This document shows positions 57,738-64,000 of a stretch of DNA of 64,000 nt, one piece after another. Source of the DNA: Catenulispora sp. GP43 (GTDB lineage: Bacteria > Actinomycetota > Actinomycetes > Streptomycetales > Catenulisporaceae); contig NZ_JBGCCT010000002.1 of the NCBI RefSeq assembly GCF_041260665.1, positions 1 to 64,000 of the forward strand, in the 5' to 3' direction. The first letter of the stretch is position 1; the number at the start of each line of letters is the position of its first letter. The position numbers and the translations under genes are program-made. The notes below the pieces were generated by a model. The model saw only the letters and a program-made list of their open reading frames with translations, searched no databases and was not told where the DNA came from.

Positions 57738-58994
57738 ATGGATCGCTGTGCCGTGCTGGTCGACGCTGGATATGTGCTGGCCGCCGCCGCGAACGTGGTG
57801 AGCGGCGATCCGGGCCGCCCCGGGATCGACGTCGACTACCCGGGGCTGGTGACCGCGCTGACCGAGCGCGCCGCCGCCGAGACCGGCCTGCCGGTCCTGC
57901 GCGTGTACTGGTACGACGCCGCCCCGGCCACCGGCCCGACCCGCGACCAGCGGCTGCTGCGCGTCCTGGACGGCGTCAAGCTGCGGCTGGGCAAGCTGGT
58001 CCGGCGCGACGACGGCAAGTACGAGCAGAAGGGCGTCGACACCTTCCTGCACGCCGACCTCACCGGCCTGGCCCGCAAGCGCGCGGTCGCCGACGTGGTC
58101 CTGGTCAGCGGCGACGAGGACCTGCTGCACGCCGTCGAGGAGGCCCAGGAGTACGGCACCCGCATCCACCTGTGGGGCGCGGCCTCGGACTACAACCAGT
58201 CGCTGGAGCTCGTCGCCGCGGTGGACAAGTCGATGACGCTGTCCGAGGAATGGCTCAAGCCCTACGTCTGGGTGAAGCCCTCGGCCACCGGCGAGGGCCG
58301 CGGCTGCGAACCGGCCAAGCCCGGCGGCCACGGCGAGCACGCCAAGCCCGCGCACAAGGCCTTCCCCTCGCCGCTGGACATGCCGCAGCGCGTCCTGCAC
58401 CCCACCGAGGCGCCCAAGACCGCGCTGGCCAACAGCCGCTTCCCCAAGCTGTGGCAGGTCACCTCCCCGACCCAGCGCTTCCTTGACGCCGAGGAGAACA
58501 AGAGCATGGGCCGGGCCGAGCCCATCGACGTCGGCCGGGCCTACGTGGCGCGCTGGATGGCCCGGGCCACCGAGGCCGAGCGCCGCCGGCTCACCGACTG
58601 GACCGCGACCTGGACCTGGGTGCCGCACGACCTGGACCCGGACCTGCTGCGCTTCGCCAACGACCTGGGGATCGACACCTGGGAGGCGGAGCTGGAGCCG
58701 ATCAAGCACGAGCTGCGCGCCGGGTTCCTGGACGGCCTGAAGAGGTGGCGGGATCAGCACGGCGGGGAGGCCGCGTTCGAGGCCGGGACGGCGGCGGCGG
58801 TGCCGGCGCCCTCGCCCGCGCCGGCCTCAGCGCCCGAAACCGCGCCGGAAGGCCCGCCCACGGACCCGTCGCCGACCGTCCCCGCCCCCCAGGCCCCGCC
58901 GCATCAGCCTCCCCATCCCCATCCGCCTACCGAGGCCGGTCGCCCAGAATCGCAGCCCGCTCCATCACCCGACGCTGCGGAAAGTAGTCACTGA
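57738..58994 (+). CDS. NYN-domain (PIN-like) ribonuclease-type protein
   Basis: 418 residues. The N-terminal NYN domain (1-170) has the acidic residues expected for a PIN-like nuclease: D9 in LVDAGY, D101 in QKGVD, and D126/D128 in VSGDEDLLHAV. A middle linker is followed by a helical region (about 255-345; RWMARATEAERRRLTDW) and a Pro/Ala-rich tail (360-418). NYN proteins cleave structured RNA; the target is unknown. Its last 68 bp overlap the end of the convergent dioxygenase gene, entirely within the proline-rich tail. Confidence 0.88.
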   Translation: MDRCAVLVDAGYVLAAAANVVSGDPGRPGIDVDYPGLVTALTERAAAETGLPVLRVYWYDAAPATGPTRDQRLLRVLDGVKLRLGKLVRRDDGKYEQKGVDTFLHADLTGLARKRAVADVVLVSGDEDLLHAVEEAQEYGTRIHLWGAASDYNQSLELVAAVDKSMTLSEEWLKPYVWVKPSATGEGRGCEPAKPGGHGEHAKPAHKAFPSPLDMPQRVLHPTEAPKTALANSRFPKLWQVTSPTQRFLDAEENKSMGRAEPIDVGRAYVARWMARATEAERRRLTDWTATWTWVPHDLDPDLLRFANDLGIDTWEAELEPIKHELRAGFLDGLKRWRDQHGGEAAFEAGTAAAVPAPSPAPASAPETAPEGPPTDPSPTVPAPQAPPHQPPHPHPPTEAGRPESQPAPSPDAAESSH

Positions 58995-59850
58995 CCGCGT
59001 AGTGCTGCACGGCCCGGTTGTCCCAGAACGCGATCGAACCGGCCTCCCACTTGAACCGCACCTGGTACTCGGGCACCGAGGCCTGCTGGAACAACAGTTT
59101 CAGCAGCTCCTCACTCTCCTCCTCCGGCAGCCCGACGATGTGCGTGGTGAAGATCGCGTTCACGAACAGCGTGCGCCGGCCGGTCCGGGGATGGATCCGG
59201 ACCACCGGGTGCTCGACCGCCGGGTACTTCTCCTGCATCTCCTTGAGCTTGTCCGGGTCCATGCCGATGCCGAACGGCAGCGTGAAGTCGTGCACCGCGA
59301 CCCGGCCCCGGATCTGCGTCTTGACGTGCTCGGGCAGGAAGTCGTAGGCGGCGGCCATGTCCGCGAAGCAGGTGTCTCCGCCGGCCTCGGGCACCTCGAT
59401 CGCCCGCAGCACCGAGCCGAGCGCGGGCTTCTCGCGCCAGGTGACATCGGCGTGCCAGACGTTCTCCACTCCGGCTTCTCTGGCGCCCTTCTCGAATCGC
59501 ACGATCTCCGCGACGTCTCCTTGCGGAAGGAAGGGGTGGACCTCCAATTCGCCCCACATTCCCGCGAAATCCCTGTGCCGGGCACCGGTGACCCGGCTTT
59601 GATCACGGAAAAACAGGACCTTGAATTCCAGCAGCGCCCGATCGAGTTCGGCGAACACCTCGGGGGTGATGGGTTCGGCGAGATCGATGTCCGAAATCTG
59701 GGCGCCGATCAATGCAGTGCACGGCGTGACCGTAATGCGTTCGTACGGCTGGGATTCCTCGCCCTCGGGCAGGCGTCGCAGACCCCTGCGAGGACCGGCG
59801 GCCAGTCCGCGGCCGGAGAGCAGGGCTTGCAGGGTGGGATAAGGGGCCAT
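58927..59850 (-). CDS. TauD/TfdA-family 2-oxoglutarate-dependent dioxygenase
   Basis: 307-residue Fe(II)/2-oxoglutarate oxygenase. The metal triad is H133-x-D135 in WHADVTW and distal H283 in WDNRAVQHYAV; the 2OG-binding Arg is in the following PQRRVMER. The family converts sulfonates, sulfate esters or aryloxyalkanoates; substrate not known. AAGGAG 10 nt before the ATG. It follows a TetR gene by 7 nt and forms a bicistron with it. Its 3' end overlaps the NYN gene by 68 bp. Confidence 0.92.
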   Translation of the reverse strand: MAPYPTLQALLSGRGLAAGPRRGLRRLPEGEESQPYERITVTPCTALIGAQISDIDLAEPITPEVFAELDRALLEFKVLFFRDQSRVTGARHRDFAGMWGELEVHPFLPQGDVAEIVRFEKGAREAGVENVWHADVTWREKPALGSVLRAIEVPEAGGDTCFADMAAAYDFLPEHVKTQIRGRVAVHDFTLPFGIGMDPDKLKEMQEKYPAVEHPVVRIHPRTGRRTLFVNAIFTTHIVGLPEEESEELLKLLFQQASVPEYQVRFKWEAGSIAFWDNRAVQHYAVSDYFPQRRVMERAAILGDRPR

Positions 59851-59857
59851 GGCTCAC

Positions 59858-60475
59858 TCACTCCTTGTGCGGTGGGCCGGCCAGGATCGCGGCACCGGCG
59901 GCGACCAGCGTCTCGGTACTGACGCCGGTCCCGGGGTGCCGTTCACGGTCGGCCAGGGACGTGATGACCAGCAGTGCCAGCAGGCGCATCCGCTCGGCGA
60001 AGACACCCGGCGGCAGCCGCAGAGGCCCGGTCGCCGCTTGGAGACCGGATATCAGGGCCCGGAGACTTGAGGCCTCCGGGCGTTCCAGGGCGATCGCCAC
60101 CGAGGCCGGGTCGTACTCCGGGTAGCGCATCGCCTCGGCGAGAAAGCGCAGGTACCAGGAGGGACGGCCGGCCTTCTCGGCGTCGGTCAGCGTCTCGGCG
60201 AGCGGTTCCACCAGAGCCCTGACATAGGTGGGCACGCCGGCATCGGGATGCGCGGCCAGGAACTCCAGGCGCCGCGCGTTGATCGGCGCCATGCGGTGCT
60301 CGTAGAGAGCGCCGACCAGCGCGGCCCTCGTGCCGAAGTGGTAGGCCACGGCCGAGGTGTTGCGCTGGCCGGACTCGGCGGCGATCTGGCGCAGGGACAC
60401 CGCTTCGATGCCGTCCTCGGCGAAGCGTCGCTCGGCCGCTTCCAGGATCCTGATACGTGCGCTCACGCGGCGCAC
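59858..60475 (-). CDS. TetR-family transcriptional regulator
   Basis: 205-residue repressor. The N-terminal HTH shows RILEAAERRFAEDGIEAVS then LRQIAAESGQRNTSAVAYHF; the rest is a ligand-binding helical domain. GTG at 60475 or 60466 (202 residues); there is no SD. A dyad TTAACGC-N4-GCGTTAA begins 2 bases before the first GTG, so the regulator very likely represses its own operon, which includes the dioxygenase. Confidence 0.9.
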   Translation of the reverse strand: MRRVSARIRILEAAERRFAEDGIEAVSLRQIAAESGQRNTSAVAYHFGTRAALVGALYEHRMAPINARRLEFLAAHPDAGVPTYVRALVEPLAETLTDAEKAGRPSWYLRFLAEAMRYPEYDPASVAIALERPEASSLRALISGLQAATGPLRLPPGVFAERMRLLALLVITSLADRERHPGTGVSTETLVAAGAAILAGPPHKE

Positions 60476-60476
60476 G

Positions 60477-60494
60477 TTAACGCGATTGCGTTAA
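60477..60494. promoter_or_regulatory. TetR operator candidate
   Basis: TTAACGC (60477-60483) and GCGTTAA (60488-60494) form a perfect 7-bp dyad with a 4-bp spacer, next to the TetR start codon. It lies in the 53-bp gap to the upstream kinase-like gene. Confidence 0.7.
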
Positions 60495-60528
60495 AAGCGG
60501 AAGAGCTCATTTCGCACAGCGCGGGCGC

Positions 60529-61509
60529 TCAGTCCATCAGGCTCCGGAGCCACTCCAGGCCGGCGGCGCTGAACGCCTGCTGGAAGGGCCGCAGCGTCGG
60601 CAGCCCGGGCGGGTCGGGCTGGCGGCTCGCGTAGGTGATCATGCCGATCAGGCCGACGGCGAAGGCCCGCACGGCCTCGGGATCGGCGGCGGCGAGCACC
60701 GGGTGCTCCATGACGACGCGCGCCGGCTCCGGCCCGCCGTACATCCAGACGTTCGGCACGAACAGCGCCAGGTCCAGCCACGCCGCACCCCGCGCGGCCC
60801 ACGGCCAGTCCACGAAGTAGACGCGGTCGGCGGCGATCAGGATGTTGTCGGCGCGCACGTCGAGGTTGACGAGCGTGTCGCCGGCGCACAGCGCGGCCAT
60901 CCCCTCCTCGATCGCGGCCAGCCGCTCCAGGCGCCCGACGGCCCACGGGTCGAGCCAGGCCAGGTCGTCCTCGCCGGCCGCGTGCGCCGTCGCCAGGGAG
61001 CGCCAGCCGGTGAAGCCGACCAGACGCTCGGCGACCGGCGGGGCGTCGATCGGCGAGGGGGTCAGCAGCGCCGACAGCTCGCCGAGGGCCTCGACGGTCC
61101 TGCGCAGCTCATCCGGATCCCAGTCCGGGCCCGGGTTGCGGCCGTCGATCTCCTCGAAGACCAGGACCACCCAGCCGTCCTCGTCCAGGGCGCCCAGGAG
61201 CTTGGGCACCGGCGCGTACTCGGGCATCTGGGCGGAGTAGGCGGCCTCCCGGCGGTGCATGACGGGCGAATCAGGGTTCGTCTCCGCGCTGACCGCCTTG
61301 ACGAACGCCCGGCGCCCGGCCGACGTCCGCAGCCGCACCGCCGGCCCCGGCGAGAAACCGCCGGTCTGCGACACCGCCTCGACGACCTCTCCCCCGCCCA
61401 GGATGTCCAGGACGCGGGCCCTCAGGTGCTCGGGCACGGCGGTCCACGGGGCGCGCACACCGCTGGCGGCGGGAAGCGGGCTGCCTGATGGGCCAGTTCG
61501 ACTCGTCAT
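60529..61509 (-). CDS. Aminoglycoside phosphotransferase-like kinase
   Basis: 326 residues from the ATG at 61509. APH/choline kinase fold: ATP-binding Lys in AFVKAVSAE, catalytic loop NLDVRADNI (D217, N222) and metal-binding FVDWPW (D234). The usual HGDLHxxN loop begins with Asn215-Leu in place of His-Gly, and Arg-Ala for Leu-His. Substrate unknown: a small molecule or an antibiotic. CATCAT lies 6 nt before the ATG and no SD is seen. The downstream TetR gene is separated by an operator. Confidence 0.85.
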   Translation of the reverse strand: MTSRTGPSGSPLPAASGVRAPWTAVPEHLRARVLDILGGGEVVEAVSQTGGFSPGPAVRLRTSAGRRAFVKAVSAETNPDSPVMHRREAAYSAQMPEYAPVPKLLGALDEDGWVVLVFEEIDGRNPGPDWDPDELRRTVEALGELSALLTPSPIDAPPVAERLVGFTGWRSLATAHAAGEDDLAWLDPWAVGRLERLAAIEEGMAALCAGDTLVNLDVRADNILIAADRVYFVDWPWAARGAAWLDLALFVPNVWMYGGPEPARVVMEHPVLAAADPEAVRAFAVGLIGMITYASRQPDPPGLPTLRPFQQAFSAAGLEWLRSLMD

Positions 61510-61609
61510 CCGGGAATGATGCCGGTGATGCCGGGCCCCCGTCATCCCGATTACCTCGAACGCGCCGGTCACCGCCCCGCCGATGGCGGTGCCCGTCCCC
61601 GGCGCCCGT

Positions 61610-61615
61610 TACGCT
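61610..61615 (+). promoter_or_regulatory. -10 box for a leaderless xth transcript
   Basis: TACGCT is followed by 7 nt and the GTG at 61623; no SD is present. It supports 61623 and not the earlier GTG at 61617 (1 nt from the box). Confidence 0.6.
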
Positions 61616-61622
61616 GGTGCGC

Positions 61623-62483
61623 GTGCTGACCGTCTCCACCGTCAACGTCAACGGCATCCGAGCCGCCGCCACCAAGGGCTTCACGGAGTGGCTGAACGCC
61701 ACCCCGGCCGATGTGGTGTGCCTGCAGGAGGTCCGGGCCGAGCCCGACCAGTTCCCGGCCCACCTGCGCGCCCCCGAAGGCTGGCACACGCTGATCGCCC
61801 CGGCCGCCACCAAGGGCCGCGCCGGCGTCGCCCTCTACAGTCGCATCGCCCCCACCAGCACCCGCATCGGCTTCGGCACCCCCGAGTTCGACACCGCCGG
61901 CCGCTACGCCGAGATGCACCTGCCCACCCTGACCGTCGCCAGCCTGTACCTCCCGGCCGGCGAAGTGGGCACCGAACGCCAGGCCGAGAAGGAACGCTTC
62001 ATGCAGGCCTTCCACGCCCACCTCACCACCCTCACCACCGAGGCGGCCGCCACCGGCCGAGCCGTCCTGGTCTGCGGCGACTGGAACATCGCCCACCAGG
62101 AAGCCGACATCAAGAACTGGAAGGCCAACCAGAAGAACTCCGGCTTCCTGCCCGAGGAACGCCAGTGGCTCACCAGCGTCCTGACCGACGCCGGCTACGC
62201 GGACGTGGTCCGCACCTTGCACCCCGGCGTCGAGGGCCCGTACTCCTGGTGGAGCTTCCGCGGCAAGGCGTTCGACAACGACAGCGGCTGGCGCATCGAC
62301 TACCAGATGGCCTCGGCGAACCTCGCCGAGGTCGCCGCGTCGGCGGTGGTGGAGCGGGCGGCCACGTATGCGGAGCGGTGGAGCGATCATGCGCCGGTGA
62401 CGTGTGTTTATGAGTGGGATGCCGCGGCGGCCGTGCCGGGCCAGCGCACTGCGGTCGAGGAGGCCGTCACCGTCGAGGGCTGA
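61623..62483 (+). CDS. xth: Exodeoxyribonuclease III
   Basis: DNA repair AP endonuclease/3'-5' exonuclease. The 286-residue protein has the family metal and catalytic sites: NVNGIRAA at the N-terminus, LQEVRAEPDQFP (Glu36), VCGDWNIAHQEADIKN, and WSDHAPV near the end. Start at GTG 61623. It is followed after 14 nt by the GOLPH3-like gene. Confidence 0.95.
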   Translation: MLTVSTVNVNGIRAAATKGFTEWLNATPADVVCLQEVRAEPDQFPAHLRAPEGWHTLIAPAATKGRAGVALYSRIAPTSTRIGFGTPEFDTAGRYAEMHLPTLTVASLYLPAGEVGTERQAEKERFMQAFHAHLTTLTTEAAATGRAVLVCGDWNIAHQEADIKNWKANQKNSGFLPEERQWLTSVLTDAGYADVVRTLHPGVEGPYSWWSFRGKAFDNDSGWRIDYQMASANLAEVAASAVVERAATYAERWSDHAPVTCVYEWDAAAAVPGQRTAVEEAVTVEG

Positions 62484-62484
62484 G

Positions 62485-62490
62485 TATCGT
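62485..62490 (+). promoter_or_regulatory. -10 box for a leaderless GOLPH3-like transcript
   Basis: TATCGT, overlapping the end of xth by no more than the gap, is followed by 7 nt and the ATG at 62498; there is no SD. Confidence 0.55.
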
Positions 62491-62497
62491 CGTGGCC

Positions 62498-63283
62498 ATG
62501 GAGACACTCGGGGAAGACCTCCTGCTGCTGGCCATCAAGCCGGACGGCAGACTGGGCAGCACATCCTTGCAGTACGCGCTGGCCGGCTCCGAACTGGTCC
62601 GGCTGGCGTCGCGGCGGCGGGTGGATGTCGTGAAGGACCGGATCGTCGTGCTGGACCCCAGGCCCACCGGCGATCCGAACCTGGACGTCGCGCTGAGCGG
62701 CATCGCGGCCAAGTCCCGGCCGCCGGGGGCGAAGGCGTGGGTCGGGGCCCCTCGCCGCGGGATCATCAAGATCTACCAGGAACAGGCGGAGGCCCGCGGA
62801 GTGGTCCGCGCCGATCGCCGGCCGGGGTTCCTCGGGTTGGGCACGGTGACGCGCTGGGCGGTGGCGGACGTCGGGCGGCTGGCGGACGTGCGGTCCCGGC
62901 TGGACACCATCGCCTACTCCGCCGGTCCGGTCGATTCCGCGCAGGCTGCGTTGGGCGGACTGGTGTACGCGGCTGGCTTGCACAAGGTCCTGTATCCGGG
63001 CCGGGCCGGCAAGGCGGCACAGGACCGGCTGAAGACGGTCGCCAGGAAGAAGGGCGACACAGCCCCGATCCGTTCGGCCGTCGAGGGCGCCATCCGCGCC
63101 TCGACCGATTCCGCCGTCCACGCTGCGACCGATGCCGCGACCGCCGCCGCGATCCAGGCGTCCGTCGACGCCGCCACCGCCGCCGCGATCCAGGCCTCGG
63201 TCGACGCCGCGGTCAGCGCGTCCATCGACGCCTCCGCGAGCCACAGTGGCCACAGCAGCGGCGGCGGCGCGGGCCACCACTGA
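62498..63283 (+). CDS. GOLPH3/VPS74-like (GPP34) protein with Ala-rich repeat tail
   Basis: 261-residue GPP34-domain protein. It starts METLGEDLLLLAIKPDGRL, the standard GPP34 opening, and shows a helical domain to about residue 200. Eukaryotic relatives bind PI4P; bacterial ones (common in actinomycetes) have no known role and may bind membranes. From residue 205 a repetitive Ala/Ser/Asp region contains two identical copies of ATAAAIQASVDA (214-237) and a degenerate third, then a His/Gly/Ser tail. Its stop is 3 bp from the stop of the convergent gene. Confidence 0.88.
   Translation: METLGEDLLLLAIKPDGRLGSTSLQYALAGSELVRLASRRRVDVVKDRIVVLDPRPTGDPNLDVALSGIAAKSRPPGAKAWVGAPRRGIIKIYQEQAEARGVVRADRRPGFLGLGTVTRWAVADVGRLADVRSRLDTIAYSAGPVDSAQAALGGLVYAAGLHKVLYPGRAGKAAQDRLKTVARKKGDTAPIRSAVEGAIRASTDSAVHAATDAATAAAIQASVDAATAAAIQASVDAAVSASIDASASHSGHSSGGGAGHH
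63137..63208 (+). repeat. Two 36-bp in-frame tandem repeats in the GOLPH3-like gene
   Basis: Units 63137-63172 and 63173-63208 encode the same 12 residues with four synonymous differences. A partial copy follows to about 63232. The units keep frame, so the copy number can vary without breaking the gene. Confidence 0.85.
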
Positions 63284-63286
63284 ACG

Positions 63287-64000
63287 CTAGAACTCGTCGT
63301 CCCGCATGAGCTCCTGCCGCAGCGCAGCGTCCAGATCCGTGCGGGGCACGTCGGTGAGGTGCCGGGCGCGCCAGCCCACAACGCCGTCCGGCCGGACGAG
63401 CAGCGCCCCGTCCTCGCCGATGCCGCACTCGGGCCCGACGTTCGTCTGCGGGATATCCAGGAGGGCGCCGCGGGGGTCGAGGCTTCGGGCTGCCTGCATC
63501 CAAGGCTGGCCGTGGGAACCGGTCAGGAGCGCGTAGCGTCCACCTCGCACCAGATCGAGGGTCGACGAGGCCGCGCCGGTCGTCGTGGCGAGCGGGATGT
63601 GCGGCAGGCGGGTGCCGGGTTCGCCGTGCCAGTGACTGGGTTCGGCGGCGAGCGGCAGCTTGGTCTCGGATGAAGCATCGGTGATGTCTGGGTACCGATA
63701 GCCGAGCGTCACAGCCGCTTCGCTGAGCACCTGCCGGTCCTCAAAGCGCGCCACAGCCTGCTCCACCGTCAGCTGCGCGATCGGACGGCGTTCGGCCTCA
63801 TACCGGTCGAGCAGCCGCGCTCCGGCGTCGCCGCGCAGCACGGACACCAGCTTGGCGGCGAGGTTCCAGGCGTCCTGGATGCCGGTGTTCGCGCCGAATC
63901 CGCCGACCGGCGGGCAGACATGGGCGGCGTCGCCGAGGAGGAACACCCGGTCGGCGCGGAAGGTGTCGGCGACCCAGCCGGCCATCTGCCACCGGCGCGC
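63287..64000 (-). CDS. FAD-dependent aromatic monooxygenase, 3' part
   Basis: The reading frame is open to the window edge; only the C-terminal ~237 residues are visible. The FAD-binding segment DRVFLLGDAAHVCPPVGGFGANTGIQDAWNL identifies a PheA/TfdB/MhpA-type flavoprotein hydroxylase, with a thioredoxin-like C-terminal domain (about the last 110 residues) ending in GWRARHLTDVPRTDLDAALRQEL. Such enzymes hydroxylate phenols or polyketides. Its stop is 3 bp from the GOLPH3-like gene. The N-terminal GxGxxG region lies outside the window. Confidence 0.9.
   Translation of the reverse strand, partial: ARRWQMAGWVADTFRADRVFLLGDAAHVCPPVGGFGANTGIQDAWNLAAKLVSVLRGDAGARLLDRYEAERRPIAQLTVEQAVARFEDRQVLSEAAVTLGYRYPDITDASSETKLPLAAEPSHWHGEPGTRLPHIPLATTTGAASSTLDLVRGGRYALLTGSHGQPWMQAARSLDPRGALLDIPQTNVGPECGIGEDGALLVRPDGVVGWRARHLTDVPRTDLDAALRQELMRDDEF

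Overview
The window comes from a high-GC actinomycete. Start codons are often GTG, coding ends overlap as ATGA or GTGA, Glu and Ala codons are almost always GAG and GCC/GCG, and the order gltBD - lgt - trp - his - lspA - ileS follows the Streptomyces/Catenulispora type. The species cannot be fixed from the sequence alone. There is no transposase, integrase, phage gene or CRISPR array. The window is core chromosome, with a few lineage-specific insertions.

Layout. 1-6000: complete branched-chain amino acid importer (livK-H-M-G-F, minus strand). 6.4-9.6 kb: ANTAR response regulator (PdtaR type), an unusual short-variable-arm tRNA with a CAA anticodon, pyruvate kinase, and a DUF4190 membrane protein. 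9.7-15.9 kb: glutamate synthase gltB-gltD. 16.2-21.2 kb: divergent padR/MATE efflux pair, a membrane-anchored phosphodiester-glycosidase-like protein, and a VIT1-family transporter. 21.2-25.1 kb: lgt, two paralogous membrane-anchored DsbA-like proteins and a MauE/DoxX protein. 25.2-31.5 kb: hisI-trpE-(Trp-associated membrane protein)-(HGxxPAAW protein)-trpC-[27-codon ORF with Trp codons]-trpB-trpA. 31.6-39.9 kb: DUF1707 protein, a heterodimeric ABC exporter with one degenerate ATP site, and an ABC-2 transporter plus histidine kinase/response regulator operon. 40-46 kb: his operon hisD-C-B-[56-aa membrane ORF]-H-priA-ridA-hisF. 46-52.7 kb: Lon-N protein, membrane protein, YbaK deacylase, DUF4436 protein, rluD-lspA, DksA/TraR protein, YggU. 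52.7-56.2 kb: a T-box-controlled ileS. 56.3-64 kb: DUF402 protein, lipoprotein, NYN-domain protein, TauD/TfdA dioxygenase with its TetR regulator, APH-like kinase, exonuclease III, GOLPH3-like protein, and the 3' end of an FAD monooxygenase that runs off the window.

How the parts fit. Nitrogen and amino acid metabolism dominates: import of branched-chain amino acids, glutamate synthesis, tryptophan and histidine synthesis, and isoleucyl-tRNA charging with its own aminoacylation sensor. No trpD, trpG or trpF is present, and hisA has the PriA-type loop, so it probably serves both pathways. Lgt and LspA, the first two steps of lipoprotein maturation, are both here, and LivK is a lipoprotein client.

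The most distinctive signals are: the small Trp-rich ORF ending in a hairpin between trpC and trpB; the odd tRNA; the ileS T-box with a second hairpin over the ribosome binding site; a nested operator between padR and the MATE gene; a paired dyad upstream of the ABC-2/two-component operon; a recurrent TAnnnT box 6-7 nt before SD-less start codons (probable leaderless mRNAs); stop-codon-proximal tandem duplications; and long acidic low-complexity tails, one of them (Lgt) with foreign-looking codon use.
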